Assembly: GCA_018714825.1 (NCBI GenBank)
Contig: DVMU01000058.1
Location: 1 to 34,194 of the forward strand
Source: Candidatus Pullichristensenella excrementigallinarum
Lineage (GTDB): Bacteria > Bacillota > Clostridia > Christensenellales > Aristaeellaceae
Direction of reading: 5' to 3'
DNA: 34,194 bases
Shown: positions 9,844 through 17,316 of the stretch, piece by piece
Layout: each line of letters begins with the position of its first letter
Position numbering within the stretch: position 1 is the stretch's first letter
Notes under the pieces: generated by a model
Databases searched by the model: none
What the model was told of the DNA's origin: nothing
What the model saw: only the letters and a program-made list of their open reading frames with translations
Program-made: the position numbers and the translations under genes

Positions 9844-10779
9844 TCAAAGCGCCTGCGCGGCCAGAAGCGCGGCTCCTACCAATCCAGCATCCGGCGCGAG
9901 GCGCGCCTTGCGCAGCCATTTCTCCGATTCCGCTCCCCAATAGCTCAACGCCTCCACCGTCCGCACCAGACTGGGCGCGAACAGATCGAAGGCATGGACC
10001 ACCGATCCGCCCAACACCACGCATTCGATATCCACCAGCATCTGCAGGGCCGCGATGCCTCGTCCCAATTTTTCCCCGGCCTCCCGATAAATTGAGAGAC
10101 AGAGAGCGTCCCCTTCCCGCGCGCACTGGGCGACCTCCCTGGCCGTAACGGACGCATATTGGGAAAGCGCGGTGGGTTCGATTTTCATGCGTTCCCGCGC
10201 CATGGCGGCGATCCCGGTGCCGGAAGCGTATGCCTCCAGGCATCCCGTGCGGCCGCACAGGCAGGGCCGTCCTCCCTCCGGCACGACGTTCAGATGCCCG
10301 AATTCTCCTGCGGATTCATGAAATCCCTGAAGAATTTTTCCATCCAGAACCAATCCGCAGCCCACGCCCGTGGAAACCGTCAGATAGGCCAGGCTCGAGC
10401 TTCCCCTGCCCGCGCCCAACCGGTATTCTCCATATGCGGCGGCGTTTGCGTCGTTTTCCAAGATCACCGGGCAATCAAATTGCTGGGAAATCCTCCTGGT
10501 AATGGGCAAATTCCGCCACCCCAGCGTAGGAGCAAAAATTACTTCTCCTCGCGAAGGCGAAAGCGGACCCGGACACGCGACGCCGATGGCCTCCGGCGCC
10601 TCTTCCCCCGCCAAGGCAAGCGCCTCCCGAATCGTCCGGCAAATGCGCTCCACCACGGCGTCCGGCCCCTGACGGGCCTCTGTCGGCGCTTCGCTGCGAG
10701 TACGCATGACGCCGTCCGGCCGAAATACTCCCGCCGAAATCTTGGTCCCTCCAATATCCAGCGCCACAATTCCCGCCAT
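9844..10779 (-). CDS. ROK family sugar kinase (glucokinase-like)
   Basis: MAGIVALDIGGTKISAGVF..VILENDANAAAYGEYRLGAGRG..CLCGRTGCLEAYASG; Zn-binding CxCGxxGCxE; RBS gaaggag. Confidence 0.92.
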   Translation of the reverse strand: MAGIVALDIGGTKISAGVFRPDGVMRTRSEAPTEARQGPDAVVERICRTIREALALAGEEAPEAIGVACPGPLSPSRGEVIFAPTLGWRNLPITRRISQQFDCPVILENDANAAAYGEYRLGAGRGSSSLAYLTVSTGVGCGLVLDGKILQGFHESAGEFGHLNVVPEGGRPCLCGRTGCLEAYASGTGIAAMARERMKIEPTALSQYASVTAREVAQCAREGDALCLSIYREAGEKLGRGIAALQMLVDIECVVLGGSVVHAFDLFAPSLVRTVEALSYWGAESEKWLRKARLAPDAGLVGAALLAAQAL

Positions 10780-10847
10780 CGTTCTCTCCTTCTCTCCCGC
10801 GCACAACGGAAATCCTGCAAATTTTTCCGGAAAGAAGTTGTGTAATC

Positions 10848-10876
10848 TTGCTATTTATATCTTATTATGATATATT
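10848..10876 (+). promoter_or_regulatory. candidate divergent promoter of the HAD-led operon
   Basis: TTGCTA-17 bp-TATATT; the shared operator lies across the spacer and -10. Confidence 0.45.
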
Positions 10877-10879
10877 ATA
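10859..10879 (-). promoter_or_regulatory. candidate operator overlapping the -10 (TATAATATATCATAATAAGAT)
   Basis: 20/21 identical to the block at 17028..17048; contains near-palindrome ATCATAATAAGAT. Confidence 0.6.
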
Positions 10880-10902
10880 TATGGATGCATGTCATTCGTC
10901 AA
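10874..10902 (-). promoter_or_regulatory. promoter for the ROK kinase/GatZ-like operon
   Basis: Minus strand TTGACG (10897-10902) -17 bp- TATAAT (10874-10879). Confidence 0.7.
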
Positions 10903-10971
10903 GTAAATTGTGGAAACGACCGGGGCAGAAGCATTGCATCCTCTATTTTTTGCGTGTTACAGGAGGCTTGT

Positions 10972-11790
10972 ATGACGGGCGGAATAGAGTTTGTCCGCGA
11001 GGGCCGTACCGGAAATTTCCGGTATGCGGTTCTGGATTTTGACGGGACCATTTCCCTGGTTCGCGAAGGCTGGCAGCAAATCATGATTCCCTATTTTGCC
11101 GATGAGCTGGCAAAGACTCCGGTAGGGCGCGACATGCCCTGGGATGCTTTGGAACTCAAGGCGCGGGAATTTATCACGCTTCTTACCGGCAAGCAGACCA
11201 TCTACCAGTGCATCCATCTCGCGGAAGAAATCACCGCCATGGGGGGAAAGCCCGAAGATCCGCAGGCATATAAGGACGAATACCACCGCCGCCTGCTCGT
11301 GCATATCGACGATCGCCTGAAGGGCCTTGCCTCGGGCACGATCGATCCGGAGACGCTGGTTGTCCCCGGAAGTTACGATTTGCTGGAAATGCTGCTGCGG
11401 CACAATGTCACCCCCTACCTGGCTTCGGGAACCGACGAAGTCTATGTCCTGGAGGAAGCGCGGCTGATTCGGGTGGACAAGTACTTCGGCCCGCATATCT
11501 ACGGCGCGCAGCGCGAGTACAAGACCTTCTCCAAGAAGATGGTCATCGAGCGCATCCTGCGGGAAAACCATCTCTCCGGCGAAGAACTTCTGGGCTTTGG
11601 CGACGGATATGTCGAAATCGAAAACATCCGCGATGCCGGCGGCTTTGCCGTGGGCGTGGCCTCCAACGAGGCAGAGCGCCAGGGCATCGACGAATGGAAG
11701 CGCGAGCGCCTCATCCGCGCGGGCGCAAATCTCATCATTCCCGACTATCGCGACATCGCGTCGCTGGAAGCGGCGCTGTTTGACAGGTAA
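10972..11790 (+). CDS. HAD superfamily hydrolase/phosphatase
   Basis: FRYAVLDFDGTISLVREGW..; motif I DFDGT, motif II-like SGTDE, GFGDGYVEIEN motif IV; AGGAGG upstream of the ATG at 10972. Confidence 0.85.
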   Translation: MTGGIEFVREGRTGNFRYAVLDFDGTISLVREGWQQIMIPYFADELAKTPVGRDMPWDALELKAREFITLLTGKQTIYQCIHLAEEITAMGGKPEDPQAYKDEYHRRLLVHIDDRLKGLASGTIDPETLVVPGSYDLLEMLLRHNVTPYLASGTDEVYVLEEARLIRVDKYFGPHIYGAQREYKTFSKKMVIERILRENHLSGEELLGFGDGYVEIENIRDAGGFAVGVASNEAERQGIDEWKRERLIRAGANLIIPDYRDIASLEAALFDR

Positions 11791-11804
11791 GGAGGCGAAA
11801 ATAT

Positions 11805-12773
11805 ATGCCCTTTGCAATGTTTGATCGTTCCCGACTCAACCTTCTTCCCCTGGGCGAACGCATTCACGATCTGGACCTGAGCATCATGCAGGCTCCGGTG
11901 CAGGACAACGGCTATCGTCATCCGACCATCGACATCCTCGCCGAGCGCATCCGCGCGGCCAGGGAAAAGAGCGCGAACGTCACCATGATGCTGGGCGGAC
12001 ACGTCATCCGCGCGGGCGTTGCGCCCTGCATGATCGCCATGATGGAAGCCGGTTACATCACGCACTTTGCCATGAACGGCGCGGCGGCGATTCACGATTT
12101 TGAACTGGCCCTGATCGGCGCGACCACCGAAAGCGTCGCCAAGTACATCTCCGAAGGGCAGTTCGGCCTCTGGAAAGAGACGGGGCTGTACAACGACGCC
12201 GTCAACGAGGGCGCGCGCGACGGGCTGGGTTTCGGCGAATCGCTCGGCCGTTATATCGAAGAACACAATTTCCCCTACAAGCAGTATAGCCTTCTGGCCG
12301 CGGGATATCGCAACCAGGCGCCGGTGACGGTGCATGTAGGCGTGGGGTGCGACATCGTCCACGAACATCCCAACGCGGACGGCGCGCGCATCGGGGAAGC
12401 CACTTATCGCGATTTTCTGATTTACGCGCATCAAATGGAAAGCCTGGAAAACGGCGTATTTATGGATTTTGGTTCCGCGGTCATCGGCCCGGAGGTCTAT
12501 CTCAAGGCGCTGGCCATGGCGCGCAACGTCGCCCATCAGGAGGGCCGCCGGATTGTGCATTTCACCACCGCCGTGTTCGACCTTCTGGAACTCGAAGGCA
12601 AAAACGTGCACGAAGCGCCGCCCAAATCCGATCCGAGATACTATTTCCGTCCCTGGAAGACCATCATGGCGCGGACCGTTGCCGACGGGGGCGAAAGCTT
12701 CTATGTACAGGGCGTGCATAAAGATACCGTCCCGGCGCTTTCCTGGGCGCTGCTTGGGGAGGGAAAGGCATGA
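11805..12773 (+). CDS. conserved protein of unassigned function, possibly deoxyhypusine synthase-like fold
   Basis: 322 aa, RBS ggaggc; TMMLGGHVIRAGVAPCMIAMMEAGYITHFAMNGAAAIHDFELALIGATTESVAKYI..GQFGLWKETG..HVGVGCDIVHEHPNADG. The NGAxxIHDxExALxG pattern is reminiscent of DHS-superfamily proteins; family not confirmed. Confidence 0.5.
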   Translation: MPFAMFDRSRLNLLPLGERIHDLDLSIMQAPVQDNGYRHPTIDILAERIRAAREKSANVTMMLGGHVIRAGVAPCMIAMMEAGYITHFAMNGAAAIHDFELALIGATTESVAKYISEGQFGLWKETGLYNDAVNEGARDGLGFGESLGRYIEEHNFPYKQYSLLAAGYRNQAPVTVHVGVGCDIVHEHPNADGARIGEATYRDFLIYAHQMESLENGVFMDFGSAVIGPEVYLKALAMARNVAHQEGRRIVHFTTAVFDLLELEGKNVHEAPPKSDPRYYFRPWKTIMARTVADGGESFYVQGVHKDTVPALSWALLGEGKA

Positions 12774-13789
12774 ATCGCGCGCGGCTGCAAGAACTGTTAA
12801 GCCGGTTCTCCCAACTGCGCATCGTCGTGGCCGGGGATCTGTTTTTGGATCGCTGGTATGAGATCGATACGCAGCTAAACGAGCCTTCTTTGGAAACCGG
12901 GCTGACCGCCTACCAAATTGTCAAAAAGCGCTCTGCGGCGGGCGCGGCCGGAACGGTTCTGAACAATCTGAGCGAAATGGGCATTGGCCACCTGGAAGTC
13001 ATTTCCCTGGTGGGAGAAGACGGTGACGGTTGGGAAATGCTCCAGCGGCTCAACGAACGCGGCGTGGACACTTCCAAAGTCCTGCAAAGCGACCGCGTGG
13101 TTACCCCCGCATACATCAAGCCGCTCTTCCCCGAGGAGGGCAATCGCTTCGACGTCAAAAACTTCTCCCCAACCCCGGAAGATTTGCAGGAGGAAATCAT
13201 CCGCCGCATCGAGGCGTCGCTTGCCGATGCGGACGCGCTGGTGCTTCTCGAGCAGGTGTGCGAGGTGGATACGGGCGTGATCACCTCCCATGTGCGCAAC
13301 GCTATCCGGCAAATGGCCCTGCGTCATCCGGACAAATTGATTTACGCCGATTCGCGCGCATTCATCCATCTCTATCGCGATGTGGTCATCAAGTGCAACA
13401 ACCTCGAGGCCGCGCGCATGACCGGGCGCGAGGCAGACGAGGAGCATTTCGATAGGGAGGAAGTCTTCCGCTGCATGGACGAGCTCAAACAAATTACGCA
13501 CCGTCCGGTTATCATTACCTGCAACCGGCACGGCGTGGCCGTGGAGGAGGGGGGCAAAAAGCTCCTGGTCCCCGCGGTTCGCCATTCCTGCCCCATCGAC
13601 ATCTGCGGCGCGGGCGACGCCTGCACCGCCGGGTTGGTCAGCGCGCTGTGCGCGGGCGGCAGTTACGCGGAAGCCGCGTTTCTGGGGAACCTCTCCTCAG
13701 GCGTCACCGTGCGCCAGATCGGGCGTACCGGAGCCGCCGGCCAGGAGGCCATGCTGCGCCTGTATGACGAACAGTGGAAGGAGGAATAG
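12770..13789 (+). CDS. PfkB family carbohydrate kinase, HldE/RfaE N-domain-like (no nucleotidyltransferase domain)
   Basis: LRIVVAGDLFLDRWYEID..GAAGTVLNNLSEMG..CPIDICGAGDACTAGLVSALCAG; GAGDA signature; 4-bp overlap with the upstream gene. Confidence 0.87.
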   Translation: MNRARLQELLSRFSQLRIVVAGDLFLDRWYEIDTQLNEPSLETGLTAYQIVKKRSAAGAAGTVLNNLSEMGIGHLEVISLVGEDGDGWEMLQRLNERGVDTSKVLQSDRVVTPAYIKPLFPEEGNRFDVKNFSPTPEDLQEEIIRRIEASLADADALVLLEQVCEVDTGVITSHVRNAIRQMALRHPDKLIYADSRAFIHLYRDVVIKCNNLEAARMTGREADEEHFDREEVFRCMDELKQITHRPVIITCNRHGVAVEEGGKKLLVPAVRHSCPIDICGAGDACTAGLVSALCAGGSYAEAAFLGNLSSGVTVRQIGRTGAAGQEAMLRLYDEQWKEE

Positions 13790-13791
13790 CC

Positions 13792-14709
13792 TTGGATTGC
13801 TATTTATGCCTGGACATTGGCGGTTCGAAGTATATCGTGGGCCTCATTGATCGCGCGGGCAACGTGCTTGCCGAAAAGCGCGGGGTATGGCCGGTTCTGA
13901 GCGAGCGCTGTGTCCTCGAGCAGACCCTGACCGCCGCGCGCGCGTTGATTGCCGAAACCGGGAAAACGCCCCTGGCCTGCGGCATCACCATTCCCGGCCT
14001 GGCCGATCCTCAAAACGGAATGTGGGTGGAGGCTTCCTTTTCGGGCATCCGCAATTTCCCCATTTGTCAAGAAGTGGAAAAGGCGCTGGGGATTCCGACC
14101 TTCTGCGATAACGACGGCCAGGCATACGCGTTGGCGGAAATGCTCTTCGGCGCGTGCCGGGATGTAAAGGACTTTCTGTATGTCAACGTCTCCAACGGCA
14201 TCGGCGGTTCCGTGGTCATGGGCGGCAAGCTTCAGTACGGCGCCAGCGGAAACGCCGGGGAAATCGGCCACAGCGTGGTGGTGGAAAATGGCCGCCGCTG
14301 CAAATGCGGCCTGAACGGCTGCCTGGAAATGCACGCGGCCGGTCCCGGAATCGCCCGCAACTATGCCGAAATGGGCGGCGAAACCCCCGCTGATGCCAAG
14401 GAAATCGCCCGGCGCGCCCGCGAAGGCGAAAAGATCGCCCAGGATGTCTGGCAATTAGAAGGGGAATTGCTCGCCAAGAACATCGCTGTGGCAATCAATG
14501 TATTGAATCCGGCAAAGGTCGTCCTCGGTGGCGGAGTTTCTTTGGCCTTCGATCTGTTCGGCCCGCCTTTGAAGCAGGCCATTCACGAGAGGATCTACCG
14601 CGCCGCCAATCCCGATCTGGAAGTGTTGCCCACGCCGTTGGGATACCTGGCCGGCCTGTACGGCGCGGCGGCCATCGCCGTCTCGCGCACGGAACATCTG
14701 TTTTCCTAA
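13792..14709 (+). CDS. ROK family sugar kinase, second copy (divergent)
   Basis: TTG start after gaaggagg: MDCYLCLDIGGSKYIVGLIDRAG..FCDNDGQAYALAEM..CKCGLNGCLEMHAAGPGIA. Confidence 0.88.
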   Translation: MDCYLCLDIGGSKYIVGLIDRAGNVLAEKRGVWPVLSERCVLEQTLTAARALIAETGKTPLACGITIPGLADPQNGMWVEASFSGIRNFPICQEVEKALGIPTFCDNDGQAYALAEMLFGACRDVKDFLYVNVSNGIGGSVVMGGKLQYGASGNAGEIGHSVVVENGRRCKCGLNGCLEMHAAGPGIARNYAEMGGETPADAKEIARRAREGEKIAQDVWQLEGELLAKNIAVAINVLNPAKVVLGGGVSLAFDLFGPPLKQAIHERIYRAANPDLEVLPTPLGYLAGLYGAAAIAVSRTEHLFS

Positions 14710-14746
14710 TTTCCATCCCATAAACTCAATTGCAAGGAGGAATACC

Positions 14747-15316
14747 ATGAATCCTGTCCTGGACGCCTATCGCGAGGAACTGATTTCGGAAATTCAAAAA
14801 ATCGATACCGCCGAATTCCAAAAGTGGATCGACATTCTCCTGGACGCCTATAAAAACGATCGCCAGATTTTCCTGGCCGGAAACGGCGGCAGCGCCGGAA
14901 CCGTAAACCACTTTGTCTGCGATTTTGGCAAGAACGCCGTGCAGGGCGACAAGCGCCGCTTCCGCGTGCATTCGGTCTGCGACAATGTCGAAGTCATCAC
15001 CGCATTGGGCAACGACATCGCCTTTGAGGAGATCTACCGCTTTCAACTGGGCAACGCCATGCGCCCGGGCGACGTGCTCATCGTCATCAGCGCCAGCGGC
15101 AATTCGCCTGATCTGGTCAATGCCTGCCAATATGCCAAGCAAATCGGCGGCAAGGTGGTGGCGCTCTCCGGCTTTGGCGGCGGCAAGATCTGCAACGGCG
15201 CGGACGCAGTCCTCGCAACGGACATGACCAGCTATGAACGCATCGAGGATTTGCACCTGATCCTCTTCCACATGGTGGTCTGCTGGTTCAAAGCCAATCA
15301 GGACAAGCTCGCCTGA
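14747..15316 (+). CDS. SIS-domain sugar-phosphate isomerase, GmhA (phosphoheptose isomerase)-like
   Basis: FLAGNGGSAGTVNHFVCDFGKNA..ITALGNDIAFEEIYRFQLGNAMRPGDVLIVISASGNSPDLVNACQYAK; aaggaggaa RBS. Confidence 0.87.
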   Translation: MNPVLDAYREELISEIQKIDTAEFQKWIDILLDAYKNDRQIFLAGNGGSAGTVNHFVCDFGKNAVQGDKRRFRVHSVCDNVEVITALGNDIAFEEIYRFQLGNAMRPGDVLIVISASGNSPDLVNACQYAKQIGGKVVALSGFGGGKICNGADAVLATDMTSYERIEDLHLILFHMVVCWFKANQDKLA

Positions 15317-15334
15317 TTCCCCCAAAATTCCGAA

Positions 15335-15356
15335 AGGAACCGCGCAAACGGTTCCT
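15335..15356. repeat. 22-bp palindromic repeat, copy A (AGGAACCGCGCAAACGGTTCCT)
   Basis: Identical to 15580..15601; stem AGGAACCG/CGGTTCCT. Confidence 0.9.
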
Positions 15357-15397
15357 CAGACTGTCGAAAAGCTCTGTGGGGAAGAATCTTTTCAATC

Positions 15398-15432
15398 GAG
15401 CGCGGCGGCGTGTACGTCGCGCTCGGTTTTTC
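15398..15432 (+). terminator. Rho-independent terminator of the HAD...SIS operon
   Basis: GAGCGCGGCG-GCGTGTA-CGTCGCGCTC stem followed by GGTTTTT. Confidence 0.75.
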
Positions 15433-15463
15433 CGGAGCACAAGCGAAGGAAAAACAATTCCGC

Positions 15464-15578
15464 CCGTCAGGAAATCGCCCGGAAAATCCGCAGATTTTCA
15501 GATTTCCGCAGTTCTCTTCCTCCTCCATGAAAATCCGCAGATTTTCATGGAGCGTGTCAAAATCCCTTTTGACACGCA
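15464..15578. repeat. dispersed palindromic intergenic element, copy 1 (with internal duplication)
   Basis: CGTCAGGAAATCGCCCGGAAAATCCGCAGATTTTCA ... GAAAATCCGCAGATTTTCATGGAGCGTGTCAAAATCCCTTTTGACACGCA; shared with 23108..23175. Confidence 0.85.
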
Positions 15579-15579
15579 G

Positions 15580-15601
15580 AGGAACCGCGCAAACGGTTCC
15601 T
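15580..15601. repeat. 22-bp palindromic repeat, copy B
   Basis: AGGAACCGCGCAAACGGTTCCT, identical to 15335..15356; followed by ttattttgttg on +. Confidence 0.9.
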
Positions 15602-15614
15602 TTATTTTGTTGTT

Positions 15615-16865
15615 CTATTGTTCCTGCGCATCCTCCCGATTCCCTATCGGACGCAACAGCCCGCCCATCTGCCGCGCAATACCGTCGCTGAGAACCTGCT
15701 CGGCGAGCATCAACGTCGCCCCAACCGCCGCGGCGTCCGTTCCAAGGGAGGAAAGCTCAATCTGAATCCGGCTCCCATTCCAGACGTTGTGGAAGAGCAC
15801 CTTGCGCACGTTATCCAAAAACAAATCGCTGTACGCGGTCAAATCCCCGCCAATGACGACAATTTCCGGATTGAGCATGATGATGAGGTTGGCAATTCCC
15901 ACGCCCAGATACATGCCCATCGTCTCAAACAGGCCCTTTTCGAAAGCCGAACCCTCGCGGGCGGCCCGGGCGATCATTTGCAGATCCTTGTTTTCCTCGT
16001 TCAGCGTCAGAGGCAAATCGCACAACCCCATCTTTTTCCCTTCGCGCGCCCTCTGCAAAATCGTCCGTCCGGACGCATAGGCCTCCATGCATCCGTAATT
16101 TCCGCAGGTGCATTTGGGCCCGTCCGGGTTCACCACCATATGCCCAAACTCTCCCGCTCCCCCGTCCGCGCCGGTATAGATGCTGTTGTCCACCACAAGC
16201 GACATGCCCAGCCCCATGTCCAGGCGGATGAAGACCAGGTTTCGCGCGCTGCGGGCTTTTCCGCTCCATTTTTCCGCCAGCACCATGGCGTTGGTATCGT
16301 GCACCAGCACGCACGGCAGATGCAGCCGATTTTGGAAAAATTCGCATACAGGCACATCGTTCCATTCCGGGAGATGAGGCGAATGCAGGGAAATCCCATT
16401 GGCCGTGTCCACCGTGCCCTGCACGGCCACGCCAATGCCAATAAATTTGCTCGCCTCCACTCCTGAAGCCAGAATTGCCTCCTCAATCATGCGCGCGGCC
16501 TGCTCCAGCAGGCCGGTTCTGCAAAAGTTTTCGATATTTTCCCGGCTGGAGACGATCGTGCGCGCCCGCATGTCCGTCACCACGCAGGAAAGTCCCTGCG
16601 CGTGCAGATCCATTCCTATCAATAAATTGCTCTGCTGATTTATATCCAAGGCAAAGGGCGTGCGTCCGGGATGGCACAATTGCATGGGTTTTTCCGTCAA
16701 CAGCCCCATGGCAAGGAAATCCGAGACGATGCTGGATACCGCGCCCCAACTCAGCCCCGTTTTCTCCTGCAATTCATGGCGCGTCAGCGGTCCAAATTCC
16801 CGCAGGCATTGAAAGAGCACGGACGCATTCTGACTGCGCATAGTCTCATGTTTTGCTGTTCGCAT
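15615..16865 (-). CDS. ROK family transcriptional regulator (NagC/XylR type)
   Basis: N-terminal wHTH MRTAKHETMRSQNASVLFQCLREFGPLTRHELQEKTGLSWGAVSSIVSDFLAMGLL plus ROK domain VLVHDTNAMVLAEKW..CTCGNYGCMEAYASG. Confidence 0.9.
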   Translation of the reverse strand: MRTAKHETMRSQNASVLFQCLREFGPLTRHELQEKTGLSWGAVSSIVSDFLAMGLLTEKPMQLCHPGRTPFALDINQQSNLLIGMDLHAQGLSCVVTDMRARTIVSSRENIENFCRTGLLEQAARMIEEAILASGVEASKFIGIGVAVQGTVDTANGISLHSPHLPEWNDVPVCEFFQNRLHLPCVLVHDTNAMVLAEKWSGKARSARNLVFIRLDMGLGMSLVVDNSIYTGADGGAGEFGHMVVNPDGPKCTCGNYGCMEAYASGRTILQRAREGKKMGLCDLPLTLNEENKDLQMIARAAREGSAFEKGLFETMGMYLGVGIANLIIMLNPEIVVIGGDLTAYSDLFLDNVRKVLFHNVWNGSRIQIELSSLGTDAAAVGATLMLAEQVLSDGIARQMGGLLRPIGNREDAQEQ

Positions 16866-16904
16866 GTTCAAACCTCTTCCCCGGCAATTGGCCGTATTGC
16901 TTAT

Positions 16905-16933
16905 ATTATAGCGGAATTTATTTTTAAACGCAA
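16905..16933 (-). promoter_or_regulatory. promoter of the ROK regulator
   Basis: Minus strand TTGCGT-17 bp-TATAAT. Confidence 0.6.
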
Positions 16934-17004
16934 CCGTTCTTGGCCATTCCGTGCAAATAAAAGCGCATTCAACTATTGTCATCGGACAATTTTGTAAATT
17001 GGTA

Positions 17005-17033
17005 TTGACACCCTTGGTTTTTCCGCTTATAAT
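17005..17033 (+). promoter_or_regulatory. consensus sigmaA promoter of the sugar ABC transporter operon
   Basis: TTGACA (17005-17010) -17 bp- TATAAT (17028-17033). Confidence 0.8.
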
Positions 17034-17048
17034 ATATCTTAATAAGAT
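17028..17048 (+). promoter_or_regulatory. candidate operator overlapping/abutting the -10 (TATAATATATCTTAATAAGAT)
   Basis: Perfect palindrome ATCTTA-A-TAAGAT at 17036..17048; 20/21 match to the minus-strand block at 10859..10879. Confidence 0.62.
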
Positions 17049-17316
17049 GAAATGTTTTCGATCGCACGGATGAAAACATGAAGTTACTTAATTTTCCGCT
17101 TATGGCCTATCTTTTGTGGAAGAATTGCGGCAATGCCGCGCTTCCCGCAAGGATCTCCTCTGGTAAATAAAGGCGTGTTTTGTCCGTCATGCATCTCAGG
17201 ATCGCCGAATTCTTCTTGTCGCGTCTGTTTCTTCCCGGGGCGCCGGATACATGTTCAGAAAGTGATTTTGTGCGGATACGCACTGGATCAAAATAAAAAA
17301 GGGGGACACTGGAACT

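Noticed and set aside
8661-10148. 495-aa plus-strand ORF opposite the GatZ-like and ROK genes
   Set aside because: Antisense shadow of well-supported minus-strand genes, with no RBS or family motifs.
11745-12719. 324-aa minus-strand ORF opposite the DHS-like gene
   Set aside because: The plus frame has a strong RBS, operon spacing and enzyme-like motifs; the minus frame looks like shadow composition.
15335-15601. CRISPR-like array at the repeated palindromes
   Set aside because: Only two copies of the 22-mer ~220 bp apart with a terminator between them, and no cas genes.
15376-15765. Plus-strand ORFs around 15376..15765, including MERVKIPFDTQ, echoed at 23144 by MERVKIPLDTQ
   Set aside because: The similar peptides are explained by the shared palindromic repeat; not convincing as real small proteins.
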